The notes beneath the pieces are model-generated. The model saw only the letters and a list, made by a program, of their open reading frames with translations. It did not search any database and was not told the origin of the DNA. Of a DNA stretch of 5,428 bases, positions 1-5,428 are shown one piece after another. The stretch is from Deltaproteobacteria bacterium (GTDB lineage Bacteria > Desulfobacterota > JADFXK01): positions 1 through 5,428 of the forward strand of contig JADFYA010000258.1 in the NCBI GenBank assembly GCA_015233285.1, in the 5' to 3' direction. Both the position numbers and the translations under genes were made by a program. Numbering within the stretch: position 1 is the stretch's first letter; each line of letters opens with the position of its first letter.

Positions 1-1171
1 CCAATATCCTCATCAACCATAGCCCGGACAGCAAGATGCCACCCCATGTCCATAGAAACAAACAATGATTGGCGGCTTTCCATCCAAACATTTTTCCGGT
101 CAGCGCAGAGGGGAGGTAAAAGGATATATAATATATCAAAGGCGTTGTAGGATCGGCAACTTTGGCGCAGGACTCCTTGGTTGGGAGGTCAACCCCTTTA
201 TAGTGGATGGGCCAGGTCCCGACCACTAAGTCTTTCAACATGGAGTTATGCTTTTCATAATCCGTATTTTGTAATCCATATCCGCCAACGCCCGAGACAC
301 TCGTCCAGATCAATGTGATGAGCAACACCGCCCCCATATTAGAGGCTGATCGGACATGGAACCACTTCTTGGTGTCTGGGCCGGCTTGTTTCTTCTTGGC
401 AGCCCATAGGGAAAAACCTCGATAGGCCCGATATAGCGCATATAATACCGCTATAGACAGAGGGATGGCGTAGTATATCTTCAACCATCCCAGAGCAAAA
501 ATCAAGTAGGGGACGAATATGTACAGGAGGGTGCCCAGAAACAGGCTCTTGGAGAAGTCTCCATCCGGAAAATATCTCTCACATAACGCATCCAGCTTAT
601 TGAGAAACACGTTGGTTGAATTGCTGGTAAGCGACTTAACATGGTTGACTGCCGACTTTACTTTGCTGCCAGACCTCCGCTCTAGAACCAGATCGATTGC
701 TTCACCCAATTGTCTCGTAGACAATCGTTCGTCTATACACCTGCGCGCTATCTGTATTTTCGCAGGACCATTATTTTGGATTCTCAGCAACTCGAGTTTC
801 TTGGAGTATGAAATGCCGACCGAATCGGGCATTACCTCCATCAGGTATTTTTCTTGGATGGCCAGTTTGATCATGCGAGAAATATGCGCATCAGGGACCG
901 AGAGTTCCGGATGGTTACATAATTTAAGATAAATTCTATCGTTGCTGAATTCTTTTGACCAAACCGCCTTTGGGTCTGCTTCAAGCAATCGTTCAAGAAG
1001 GAACCTACCTACGGCCAGATACCTGGAACCCAATATATTGACGGCGCCTTCTGCCTCATTAATCATGGCCACAGCATCGGCTGTCCATCGGTCTTCTTCA
1101 CTTACGGCAGAAGATGAATCATCCACAACAGCCATCGAACTCATCTCATCCGCCGGCACATCCATCGTCAT
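1..1171 (-). CDS. Soluble ParB/KfrA-like helical domain fused to polytopic glycosyltransferase-like membrane protein (5' part; runs off left edge)
   Basis: The minus strand is open for 390 codons from ATG at 1171 to the window edge with no stop. AGGA lies 7 bases upstream and an in-frame TAG (1183-1181) sits just before, which fixes the start. Residues 1-28 are acidic and Ser-rich. Residues about 45-165 are a charged helical region: RYLAVGRFLLE, then SYSKKLELLRIQ (121-132), then ERLSTRQLGEAID (148-160). This resembles the LL-x-'A..a..e.lSvReL' pattern of ParB/KfrA-like and DUF1016-like DNA-binding regions; that assignment is from memory. Residues 209-227, 229-246, 279-299, 343-360 and 369-388 are hydrophobic, likely membrane segments. 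GGYGLQNTDYEKHN (296-309), YYISFYLPSALTGK (347-360) and FGWKAAN (362-368) match a recurring bacterial polytopic family of presumed, unproven glycosyltransferase type. The function of the whole protein is unknown. It lies downstream of the PilY1-like gene on the same strand. Base composition is AT-rich compared with that neighbour. The frame is well supported; the domain names are less certain. Confidence 0.82.
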   Translation of the reverse strand, partial: MTMDVPADEMSSMAVVDDSSSAVSEEDRWTADAVAMINEAEGAVNILGSRYLAVGRFLLERLLEADPKAVWSKEFSNDRIYLKLCNHPELSVPDAHISRMIKLAIQEKYLMEVMPDSVGISYSKKLELLRIQNNGPAKIQIARRCIDERLSTRQLGEAIDLVLERRSGSKVKSAVNHVKSLTSNSTNVFLNKLDALCERYFPDGDFSKSLFLGTLLYIFVPYLIFALGWLKIYYAIPLSIAVLYALYRAYRGFSLWAAKKKQAGPDTKKWFHVRSASNMGAVLLITLIWTSVSGVGGYGLQNTDYEKHNSMLKDLVVGTWPIHYKGVDLPTKESCAKVADPTTPLIYYISFYLPSALTGKMFGWKAANHCLFLWTWGGILLSGLWLMRIL

Positions 1172-1178
1172 CAATTCA

Positions 1179-1182
1179 TCCT
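1179..1182 (-). promoter_or_regulatory. Ribosome binding site for the left-edge membrane-protein gene
   Basis: AGGA on the minus strand is separated by seven bases from ATG at 1171. It favours this ATG over the in-frame TTG at 1174 and over the internal ATG codons at residues 3, 10 and 13. Confidence 0.65.
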
Positions 1183-1293
1183 AACCAAGGCCAGGCTTGG
1201 AAAAGCGCCTTGTCGTTCGTATACCTCTTTTACATTGCGACCAGGTGAAGCGCTAAATCCCAAACAACCGGCACCGGCATTGTCCTGAGCAAA

Positions 1294-1322
1294 CCTTATC
1301 AGCCTCTTCTAGGCTGCCAAGG
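1294..1322 (-). other. Stem-loop in the spacer downstream of pilY1
   Basis: CAGCCT (1300-1305) and AGGCTG (1311-1316) pair perfectly around a five-base loop. After a two-base internal mismatch the stem resumes with CCTT (1294-1297) against AAGG (1319-1322). On the minus strand only three T residues follow, so it is a weak intrinsic terminator at best. It could be an RNA-stabilising or leader structure. Confidence 0.45.
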
Positions 1323-1341
1323 ACTCCCCGTTCTATTTACA

Positions 1342-1364
1342 GCCCGAGGCCTGAGGCCCCGGGC
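1342..1364 (-). terminator. Strong GC hairpin 25 bases after the PilY1-like stop (possible terminator)
   Basis: GCCCGAGGCC (1342-1351) and GGCCCCGGGC (1355-1364) form a ten-pair stem, with one wobble on the minus strand, closed by a three-base loop. It begins about 25 bases beyond the TAG stop of the PilY1-like gene. The position suits a terminator or a 3' end-protecting structure. The minus-strand sequence after it (TGTAAATAG) is not a T run, so classical intrinsic termination is uncertain. The near-palindrome could act on either strand. Confidence 0.5.
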
Positions 1365-1388
1365 ATTCATGGTTCATTGTCGATAAAT

Positions 1389-3485
1389 CTACTGGTTGTA
1401 CACCTCCCGCCAGTACATTACCCTGGTGCCGGGAACGTTCACGGACACAACCGCATTGTTATATTGGCCGCTGCCAAAGGACTGGAGGCCGGTGGGGGTT
1501 TTGACGTAGAGGTGTTGGTCCTCCACCAGCGGCGCCGTAGTCACGTTACCCGTGTTAATCATTCTCAAAGGCGCTACACCCGTACCGCTGGCTCCAACTC
1601 CGCTTCTGGCATTGAAGACATACGTCTTACCGCTGTTGCTGCTTTGAGCCCCGTGACTGCCGCAGGGGTCATCCGTCTCGGCTGTGGACGTGCCGAAGTA
1701 AACCTGTCCCGCGGCGGCAAAGGCCGAGGCCCAGACCCGCTCGCCCGCCGCCAAAGTATAGAACCAGGTCAGAGTAGCCGGGGAGGTGCAGGCGCACTTG
1801 GCGTCCGTGTCCGTGTACGCGTAGAAGGTATAAGTAGTGGAAGCCGTGTTAATGTTGTCGTTGGCGAACGGATTGTCGCCGGTGCCGAAGAATATCCTGA
1901 CCGTGTAGCTGACCGTCCCGCTGGTGCTCAGAGTGTTGTCCACCATCACCGCGGGTGAGGCATAGATGGATAGCGGATGATTTGTCCCGGCTGCTAGGGG
2001 CGTTTGCCCCTTGTTGATCACGCAGTTGGTGATGTTGCCGCCGCAAGCCTGGCTCTGAGGATCATCCGGGATGTTCACTTTGTACATGAATCCCTTGTCG
2101 GTGCCAATATAAATCCGGTCGATATACCCGTTGCCGTCGGAATCGATCAAGGCCGGCTGCCCGCTGGGTATGCCCCCGTGACCGTCCGCTCCTGCGGAGT
2201 CCAGATAAATCCGTTGCAAGACGCTGCCGTCGGCAATATCAATCATGTAGATTGACGGGTCCGCATTCGAATCAGCAGTCTGGCCGGAGACAAAGAAGGC
2301 GACCCATTTGGAAGAACCACTATACATTATTTGCCCGATTTGGCCCACGCCCGGTGAGGACCGGCTGCGGTACAGATCGGGATCGGCAAACTCCCACATG
2401 AACTTGGGAGTTGTGGGGTCGGTGACGTCGAGGCAGAACACGGTGTCGCCGCCGCTTCCTTCAGCCGAAAGCACTACCGACTTCCAGACCGTGGCATTTT
2501 GCGATGAGTCATAGACATAGACGTCGGCAATGGCCGGGGACGCGTCAACATAGGACTGATTTGATACGTTCATGGCGTTGTTCTTCAATCGGCCGATCAA
2601 ATTGTTGGGAATAAAGGCCCACAGTTCATGACCGTCGCCATAGTCGGCACCGGCGAAATACCCTCTGTTTTCCGGAAAGGTAGTAGCCGGGTTATCGCCC
2701 CAGCGGAAAGCCCCGGCATCGAAGCAATGGAGCATCCCGTCCAAGGAGCCGACGAACAAGACGCTTCGCCGCTGACTTTTGCCCTTTAAGTTAGATGGGT
2801 CGGTAGGATCGCCAAAGGCGAACGTTTTATAAGCCGTCTTCGCCGCGTCGGGCAAAGCTGTGCCGTAATACCAGTACGGCGTTCCAGGCGGGGTCAGCAC
2901 GGCCGGCACTGAGTAGTAGATGGGACCGAGCAGCCAGTCCTTCTGGGTCGTGGCGGTAGAACCATTGGCCCAGCCGCGGATCCATTGGACCAAACAATTG
3001 GCGTCTGCAGTGGTAGTGCTCGGGTCGACCCCGCTCATCACGAAGTCATAAAGATATTGGGTTGGGCTGACCGCGGCTGAGCCGCACAGATTATAGCCAT
3101 AACTGGCAGGAGTCTGCGAGTAATTGGTCAGGGCCAACATGTTGTTGGTCACGTTGCCGGTTGTGAAAGGCTTCAGGGTCTGGGATGAGACGTAATAGCT
3201 GTAACTGGCCAGAACGAGTGTACCGGTTATCGGGGCGCTGCCCCCAAAGGTGAAGCTGACATCCCCGGTGAACCGGTTGATGGTCCCGGATCCGCCGACG
3301 ATATTGGAGGTAAGGGCGCTGGTATGCGAGTCCGAAAAATGCTCCCCGGAGTTATAGACGTTTTCATTCACCGCACCGTCGGTTCTGAGGTCCACCCTTC
3401 CGTCGTTGGCCGGGCCGAAATAAAAGGCTCTAGGCGCGGCCACCCCGTATCCGGCCATCCGGACATCCTTGGCCAGCATATCCAA
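1389..3485 (-). CDS. pilY1: PilY1-like type IV pilus tip protein, C-terminal beta-propeller; 5'-truncated and chimeric at its N-terminus
   Basis: The 698-residue frame carries the C-terminal propeller of PilY1/PilC proteins, which sit at type IV pilus tips and influence pilus extension, retraction and adhesion. Visible family landmarks are LKPFTTGNVT (104-113), RRSVLFVGSLDGMLHCFDAG (239-258), GHELWAFIPNNLIGRL (285-300), SPAIADVY (316-323), CLDVTDPTTPKFMWEF (351-366) and a C-terminal YWREVYNQ. A calcium loop of the type needed for retraction control in Pseudomonas PilY1 is intact: D448-S-D450-G-N452-G-Y454-I-D456, followed by RIYIGTDKG. Family members usually exceed 1000 residues, with a signal peptide and a VWA-like N-terminal half; both are absent. 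The start given is TTG with no ribosome binding site. In-frame ATG is two codons later, and the frame is open back to TAA at 3513-3515. The first residues are PilW-like. Without an export signal this is probably a remnant, although the propeller reading frame itself shows no lesion. Propeller identity is secure; functionality is doubtful. Confidence 0.85.
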   Translation of the reverse strand: MDMLAKDVRMAGYGVAAPRAFYFGPANDGRVDLRTDGAVNENVYNSGEHFSDSHTSALTSNIVGGSGTINRFTGDVSFTFGGSAPITGTLVLASYSYYVSSQTLKPFTTGNVTNNMLALTNYSQTPASYGYNLCGSAAVSPTQYLYDFVMSGVDPSTTTADANCLVQWIRGWANGSTATTQKDWLLGPIYYSVPAVLTPPGTPYWYYGTALPDAAKTAYKTFAFGDPTDPSNLKGKSQRRSVLFVGSLDGMLHCFDAGAFRWGDNPATTFPENRGYFAGADYGDGHELWAFIPNNLIGRLKNNAMNVSNQSYVDASPAIADVYVYDSSQNATVWKSVVLSAEGSGGDTVFCLDVTDPTTPKFMWEFADPDLYRSRSSPGVGQIGQIMYSGSSKWVAFFVSGQTADSNADPSIYMIDIADGSVLQRIYLDSAGADGHGGIPSGQPALIDSDGNGYIDRIYIGTDKGFMYKVNIPDDPQSQACGGNITNCVINKGQTPLAAGTNHPLSIYASPAVMVDNTLSTSGTVSYTVRIFFGTGDNPFANDNINTASTTYTFYAYTDTDAKCACTSPATLTWFYTLAAGERVWASAFAAAGQVYFGTSTAETDDPCGSHGAQSSNSGKTYVFNARSGVGASGTGVAPLRMINTGNVTTAPLVEDQHLYVKTPTGLQSFGSGQYNNAVVSVNVPGTRVMYWREVYNQ

Positions 3486-3512
3486 GGCAAACCTGGCGTT
3501 CTGATGGCCTAC
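3432..3512 (-). pseudogene. pilW: PilW-like minor pilin fragment fused in frame to the PilY1 propeller
   Basis: Reading left from 3503, the frame encodes QNARFALDMLAKDVRMAGYG. This is the highly characteristic segment that follows the N-terminal helix in PilW-type prepilins (compare 'QNARFAL..LA.DIRMAGYG'). The prepilin leader and the hydrophobic helix that should precede it are absent: a TAA stop lies at 3513-3515, and the DNA from about 3505 rightward codes convincingly on the other strand for a membrane protein. After residue 18 of the downstream frame the PilW resemblance fades, and PilY1 resemblance begins by about residue 95. The origin of residues 19-94 is unclear. Pilus operons often carry pilW, pilX and pilY1 in this order, so an internal deletion could create the chimera. 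Confidence 0.65.
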
Positions 3513-4262
3513 TTATTTTTGCGATGTAACTCATTTGATTTTGTGAAAGGATTTTTTTGGGACGTATACCCGGCCACGATGTCAATCTACATGCGTTTAT
3601 TGGCCTTTTATTTCTTTAAAATAATCGTTTTGGTTTTGTTTTGCGGAAGTAGTTTACCGGGAGAATCGAAGCGTAGGTCTTCATTATGGCTGTGGACCAG
3701 CCTGGGCGGTTTATTCCTTTTTCCGCTTTACAAGATGGGGCTTTTTAATGACTTCACCATGAGGGCCTCTGTTCCTTGTCTTTTCGTATTTTGGGTGTTC
3801 ATAATAAATACGCTAATTAGTAAGGGCGAACTCCATCGAGCTAAGAAACTAATTTTGTTGATTTTAATGATTATCGGGTCATTTTCGGCCATATCGGAGA
3901 CAGCTCGATCCCTAAAAGATTATTCAATTAAAGTTCCACCTTCAGATTCAATCAAAACCATACCGGAACTCTCGTTCGGGGCCGGGCATCAATATCTTGG
4001 CTGTCCAAGTTGCTTCTTCTTTAAATATCTTTCTAATAATAGAGGGGTATTTACTTTCGTTCCGCCGACTCCATCTCCCACGCCAATAGCGACTCCGGCG
4101 AACACGCGGACTCCCACGTCAACGCCGACCAAAACACCGACCACGACGCCAACGCCGTGGCCGGGGGGCAGGGCAGCCCGGTTCGGGATCCCATCCGGTC
4201 CGGCGCTCACGGCGGCTAATGATTTTTTTTCTATGACCCCAAAGCTATTCGTCCTGGGCTAA
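3504..4262 (+). pseudogene. C-terminal fragment of polytopic membrane protein with Thr-Pro-rich tail
   Basis: From ATG at 3504 the frame gives 252 residues, with hydrophobic segments near 31-51, 61-76, 91-105 and 115-130. PLYKMGLFNDFTMRAS (74-89) and QYLG..SCFFFKYL (163-176) look like the C-terminal landmarks of the same uncharacterised, presumed glycosyltransferase-like family as the protein at 1-1171; this is a recalled pattern, not an alignment. The N-terminal two thirds, including catalytic or substrate-binding parts, are missing. No ribosome binding site precedes 3504, and the frame stays open leftward only as a shadow of pilY1. The body is AT-rich: lines 3601-3660 and 3781-3840 are about 33% and 37% GC by hand count. 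From about 4060 it becomes GC-rich and encodes a Thr-Pro linker plus a 32-residue tail ending at TAA 4260-4262. It is probably a remnant created by a breakpoint near 3505. A weaker alternative is a short membrane-anchored protein translated from an unseen start. Confidence 0.6.
4062..4163 (+). repeat. Thr-Pro-rich low-complexity coding repeat
   Basis: About 34 codons consist mostly of Thr and Pro in irregular TP/TPT units (for example TPTSTPTKTPTTTPTPWP), written with ACN-CCN codons. Such linkers are typical of surface-exposed or secreted bacterial proteins as spacers between a membrane anchor or domain and another domain. Here only a short unrecognised tail (GRAARFGIPSGPALTAANDF...) follows. 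The complementary strand reads as Gly-Val repeats and is a shadow. Confidence 0.75.
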
Positions 4263-4290
4263 CCCGGTTCGTCCCGACGGGTTCGTATTT

Positions 4291-4294
4291 GGAG
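4291..4294 (+). promoter_or_regulatory. Ribosome binding site deciding the lipoprotein start
   Basis: GGAG lies eight bases before ATG at 4303. The longer in-frame GTG at 4294 overlaps this GGAG and has no site of its own, so ATG 4303 is the preferred start. Confidence 0.7.
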
Positions 4295-4302
4295 TGATCT
4301 CA

Positions 4303-5283
4303 ATGATAATATGCCGAATTTCATCAAAACATTTCTGGATTTGGGTGGCCATGGCGCTAGCCCTGGTCCTCGTGGCCGGGTGTAAGGACAAGGTCGACAA
4401 GCCCCCCAAAGCAGCGCCCAAAGCCCAGGCCGAATCGCGGCCGGCCATCAAGCTCGTGACCCTGTCGCCGGCGGTTATGACCAAGAACAGTATGGCTACG
4501 GCCGGCGTCGAGGCCCAAGACCCCGACGGAAAGCCGTTAACCGAGTCCTACCGGTGGGAGATTAACGGCAAAACTGTCCCCACTAACGGGGGACCGGAAC
4601 TGGCCCTGACCAGTGTCAAGGATGGTGACAGCGTCCAGGTGTTCGCCATCGTCTCCAATGGCCGGTCAAAGAGTGACGAGGTTCCTTCGGAAAAAAAGAT
4701 TGTGACTACTTCCAAACCTGTGGTTTTGGAAATTAGGATCGAACCCATGGAGGTATACGCCGGGACCGAACTCACGGCTCGCGTGGGCGCCCAACAAAGC
4801 CAAGACTCCACTGCCAGAGCTATAACCTATCGTTACCAGTGGTACAAGAATGGACAACCCGTTCCAGGGGGGGACTCGGCCATTCTGTCCGGGAGCAATT
4901 TCAAACGGGGAGATAAGATCAAGGTCCGGGTGTGGGTCGATGACGGGGTGAACAAGAGTGAGCCGGCCGAAACCAGCGATGTGACCGTGCTGAATTCCAA
5001 CCCGGAAATAGCCTCGGCGCCGCGTTTTGACCAGCAAGGGGATAGATTCGTCTACCGGTTGGAGACTAAAGATCCGGATGGTGACGCCATCACCTACAAG
5101 TTATTATCTCCGGAACCGGGCGCTTATCCCAGCCTTTCCTTTGACGGCCAACAAGGCGTTTTGTCCTATACCCCGATCATAGGTAAAACAGCGGTTGTCC
5201 GGATCCGGGCCGAAGATGGGGCCGGCGGCAGTTGCGAACAAGAGTTTACCATAGGCGGCCAGGAACCGGCCCCTGAACCGTGA
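4303..5283 (+). CDS. Lipoprotein with three tandem Ig/cadherin-like domains
   Basis: Translation from ATG 4303 gives 326 residues. Residues 1-26 form a type II signal peptide with a basic n-region, a hydrophobic core and lipobox VAG-C27. Lys at +2 would fit outer-membrane retention by the E. coli rule, if that rule holds in this host. Residues 28-46 are a Lys/Pro/Ala-rich linker. Three beta-rich modules follow. Two are Ig-like and resemble each other: YRWEINGKTVP (83-93) ending with DGDSVQVFAIVSNGRS, and YQWYKNGQPVP (178-188) ending with RGDKIKVRVWVDDGVNKS. The third (about 240-318) has DPDGDAITYKL and ends VRIRAEDGAGGSCEQEFTI, like cadherin-like/He_PIG modules. No catalytic motif is visible. 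The protein probably acts as an envelope-anchored binding or structural protein; ligand unknown. It lies 40 bases after the Thr-Pro tail frame on the same strand. The gene looks complete and undamaged, with GC content matching the PilY1 block. Confidence 0.87.
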   Translation: MIICRISSKHFWIWVAMALALVLVAGCKDKVDKPPKAAPKAQAESRPAIKLVTLSPAVMTKNSMATAGVEAQDPDGKPLTESYRWEINGKTVPTNGGPELALTSVKDGDSVQVFAIVSNGRSKSDEVPSEKKIVTTSKPVVLEIRIEPMEVYAGTELTARVGAQQSQDSTARAITYRYQWYKNGQPVPGGDSAILSGSNFKRGDKIKVRVWVDDGVNKSEPAETSDVTVLNSNPEIASAPRFDQQGDRFVYRLETKDPDGDAITYKLLSPEPGAYPSLSFDGQQGVLSYTPIIGKTAVVRIRAEDGAGGSCEQEFTIGGQEPAPEP

Positions 5284-5428
5284 AGCATCCGGCGCTTGCG
5301 TGTCAATGTCATTAACTTAAGGTCAAGTGGGCTCATGTGTTGGTGGAAGACAAAAAGACTGGCGAGCCTACTTAACCGTTAGTTGTACAAAATAATTTTC
5401 TTATTTCTTGGCACACTTTTCTATTGAA
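5284..5428. other. Non-coding right-end segment
   Basis: The first half directly follows the lipoprotein stop. The last 50 bases are strongly AT-rich and may be the upstream region of a gene beyond the window. A short frame from ATG 5334 (14 codons) has no family resemblance or ribosome binding site. No convincing terminator stem or promoter pair was found. Confidence 0.5.

Larger units (their letters stand above)
1172..1388. other. Intergenic spacer between PilY1-like gene and membrane-protein gene
   Basis: This 217-base spacer separates two minus-strand genes. It holds two stem-loops near the PilY1 stop (1342-1364 and 1294-1322) and a short inverted repeat, CCAAG/CTTGG (1184-1199), just upstream of the ribosome binding site. 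I found no open frame worth calling and no convincing -35/-10 pair. A promoter for the left gene is expected here if the hairpins end pilY1 transcription, but it cannot be pinpointed. Confidence 0.6.

Noticed and set aside
519..1184. Plus-strand open frames at 519-932 and 942-1184
   Set aside because: They lie antisense to the continuous 390-codon minus-strand gene with its own ribosome binding site, and show no protein family features.
1849..2046. 65-residue minus-strand frame inside pilY1
   Set aside because: It is an out-of-frame overlap of the PilY1 propeller with biased His/Gln/Arg-rich composition typical of a shadow.
1377..2514. Plus-strand frames across the PilY1 region (1377-1958, 2004-2255, 2308-2514)
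   Set aside because: Antisense shadows of the clearly recognisable PilY1 propeller frame.
4062..4163. Thr-Pro repeat as a tandem DNA repeat or CRISPR-like array
   Set aside because: Units are irregular at DNA level and explained by Thr/Pro codons; there are no constant repeats with unique spacers.
3989..4210. 73-residue minus-strand frame rich in Gly-Val
   Set aside because: It is the mirror reading of the Thr-Pro codon repeat on the plus strand.
4261..4283. Inverted repeat AACCCG...CGGGTT as a terminator before the lipoprotein gene
   Set aside because: Only six pairs with an eleven-base loop and no T run after it; likely chance.
4245..5037. Minus-strand frames opposite the lipoprotein gene (4245-4484, 4548-4811, 4666-5037)
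   Set aside because: Antisense to a complete lipoprotein gene with signal peptide and ribosome binding site; no independent features.
5409..5426. TTGGCAC near the right edge as a sigma-54 promoter
   Set aside because: The -24-like TGGCAC is present, but the -12 GC element is absent at the required spacing (the bases there are TCTA).

Overview
The window looks like bacterial chromosomal DNA, or a metagenome contig, from a Gram-negative organism of moderate-to-high GC. A type IV pilus PilY1-type protein, a PilW-like minor-pilin remnant and a lipid-anchored Ig-domain protein suggest a didermic lineage, probably Desulfobacterota/deltaproteobacteria-like. The phylum is inferred from recalled protein style and is not firm.

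Layout, left to right. (1) 1-1171, minus strand: the first 390 codons of a gene that runs off the left edge. It joins a soluble helical domain, resembling ParB/KfrA-like DNA-binding regions, to a polytopic membrane domain of the glycosyltransferase-like uncharacterised type. (2) 1172-1388: a 217-base spacer with two clear stem-loops behind the PilY1 stop. (3) 1389-3485, minus strand: the C-terminal beta-propeller of a PilY1-like pilus tip adhesin with its calcium loop intact. Its usual signal peptide and VWA half are missing, and its first codons (3432-3512) are instead a fragment of a PilW-like pilin. (4) About 3504-4040, plus strand: the C-terminal part of a polytopic membrane protein that looks like the same family as region 1. 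It runs without a stop into a GC-rich Thr-Pro tail ending at 4262. (5) 4303-5283, plus strand: an intact lipoprotein with three Ig/cadherin-like domains. (6) 5284-5428: no recognisable gene.

The main message is mosaicism. Near 3505 two incomplete genes meet head to head with no spacer: a PilW fragment reading left and a membrane-protein tail reading right. The two membrane-protein portions (1-1171 and 3504-4040) are AT-rich; sampled 60-base lines are 33-42% GC. The PilY1 block, Thr-Pro tail and lipoprotein are GC-rich, at 57-63% in sampled lines. Together with the PilW-PilY1 chimera, this points to several breakpoints: a real inversion or deletion history, or a chimeric assembly. Only the lipoprotein and the left-edge gene look like undamaged genes. 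I saw no RNA gene, CRISPR array, transposase or insertion-sequence end.
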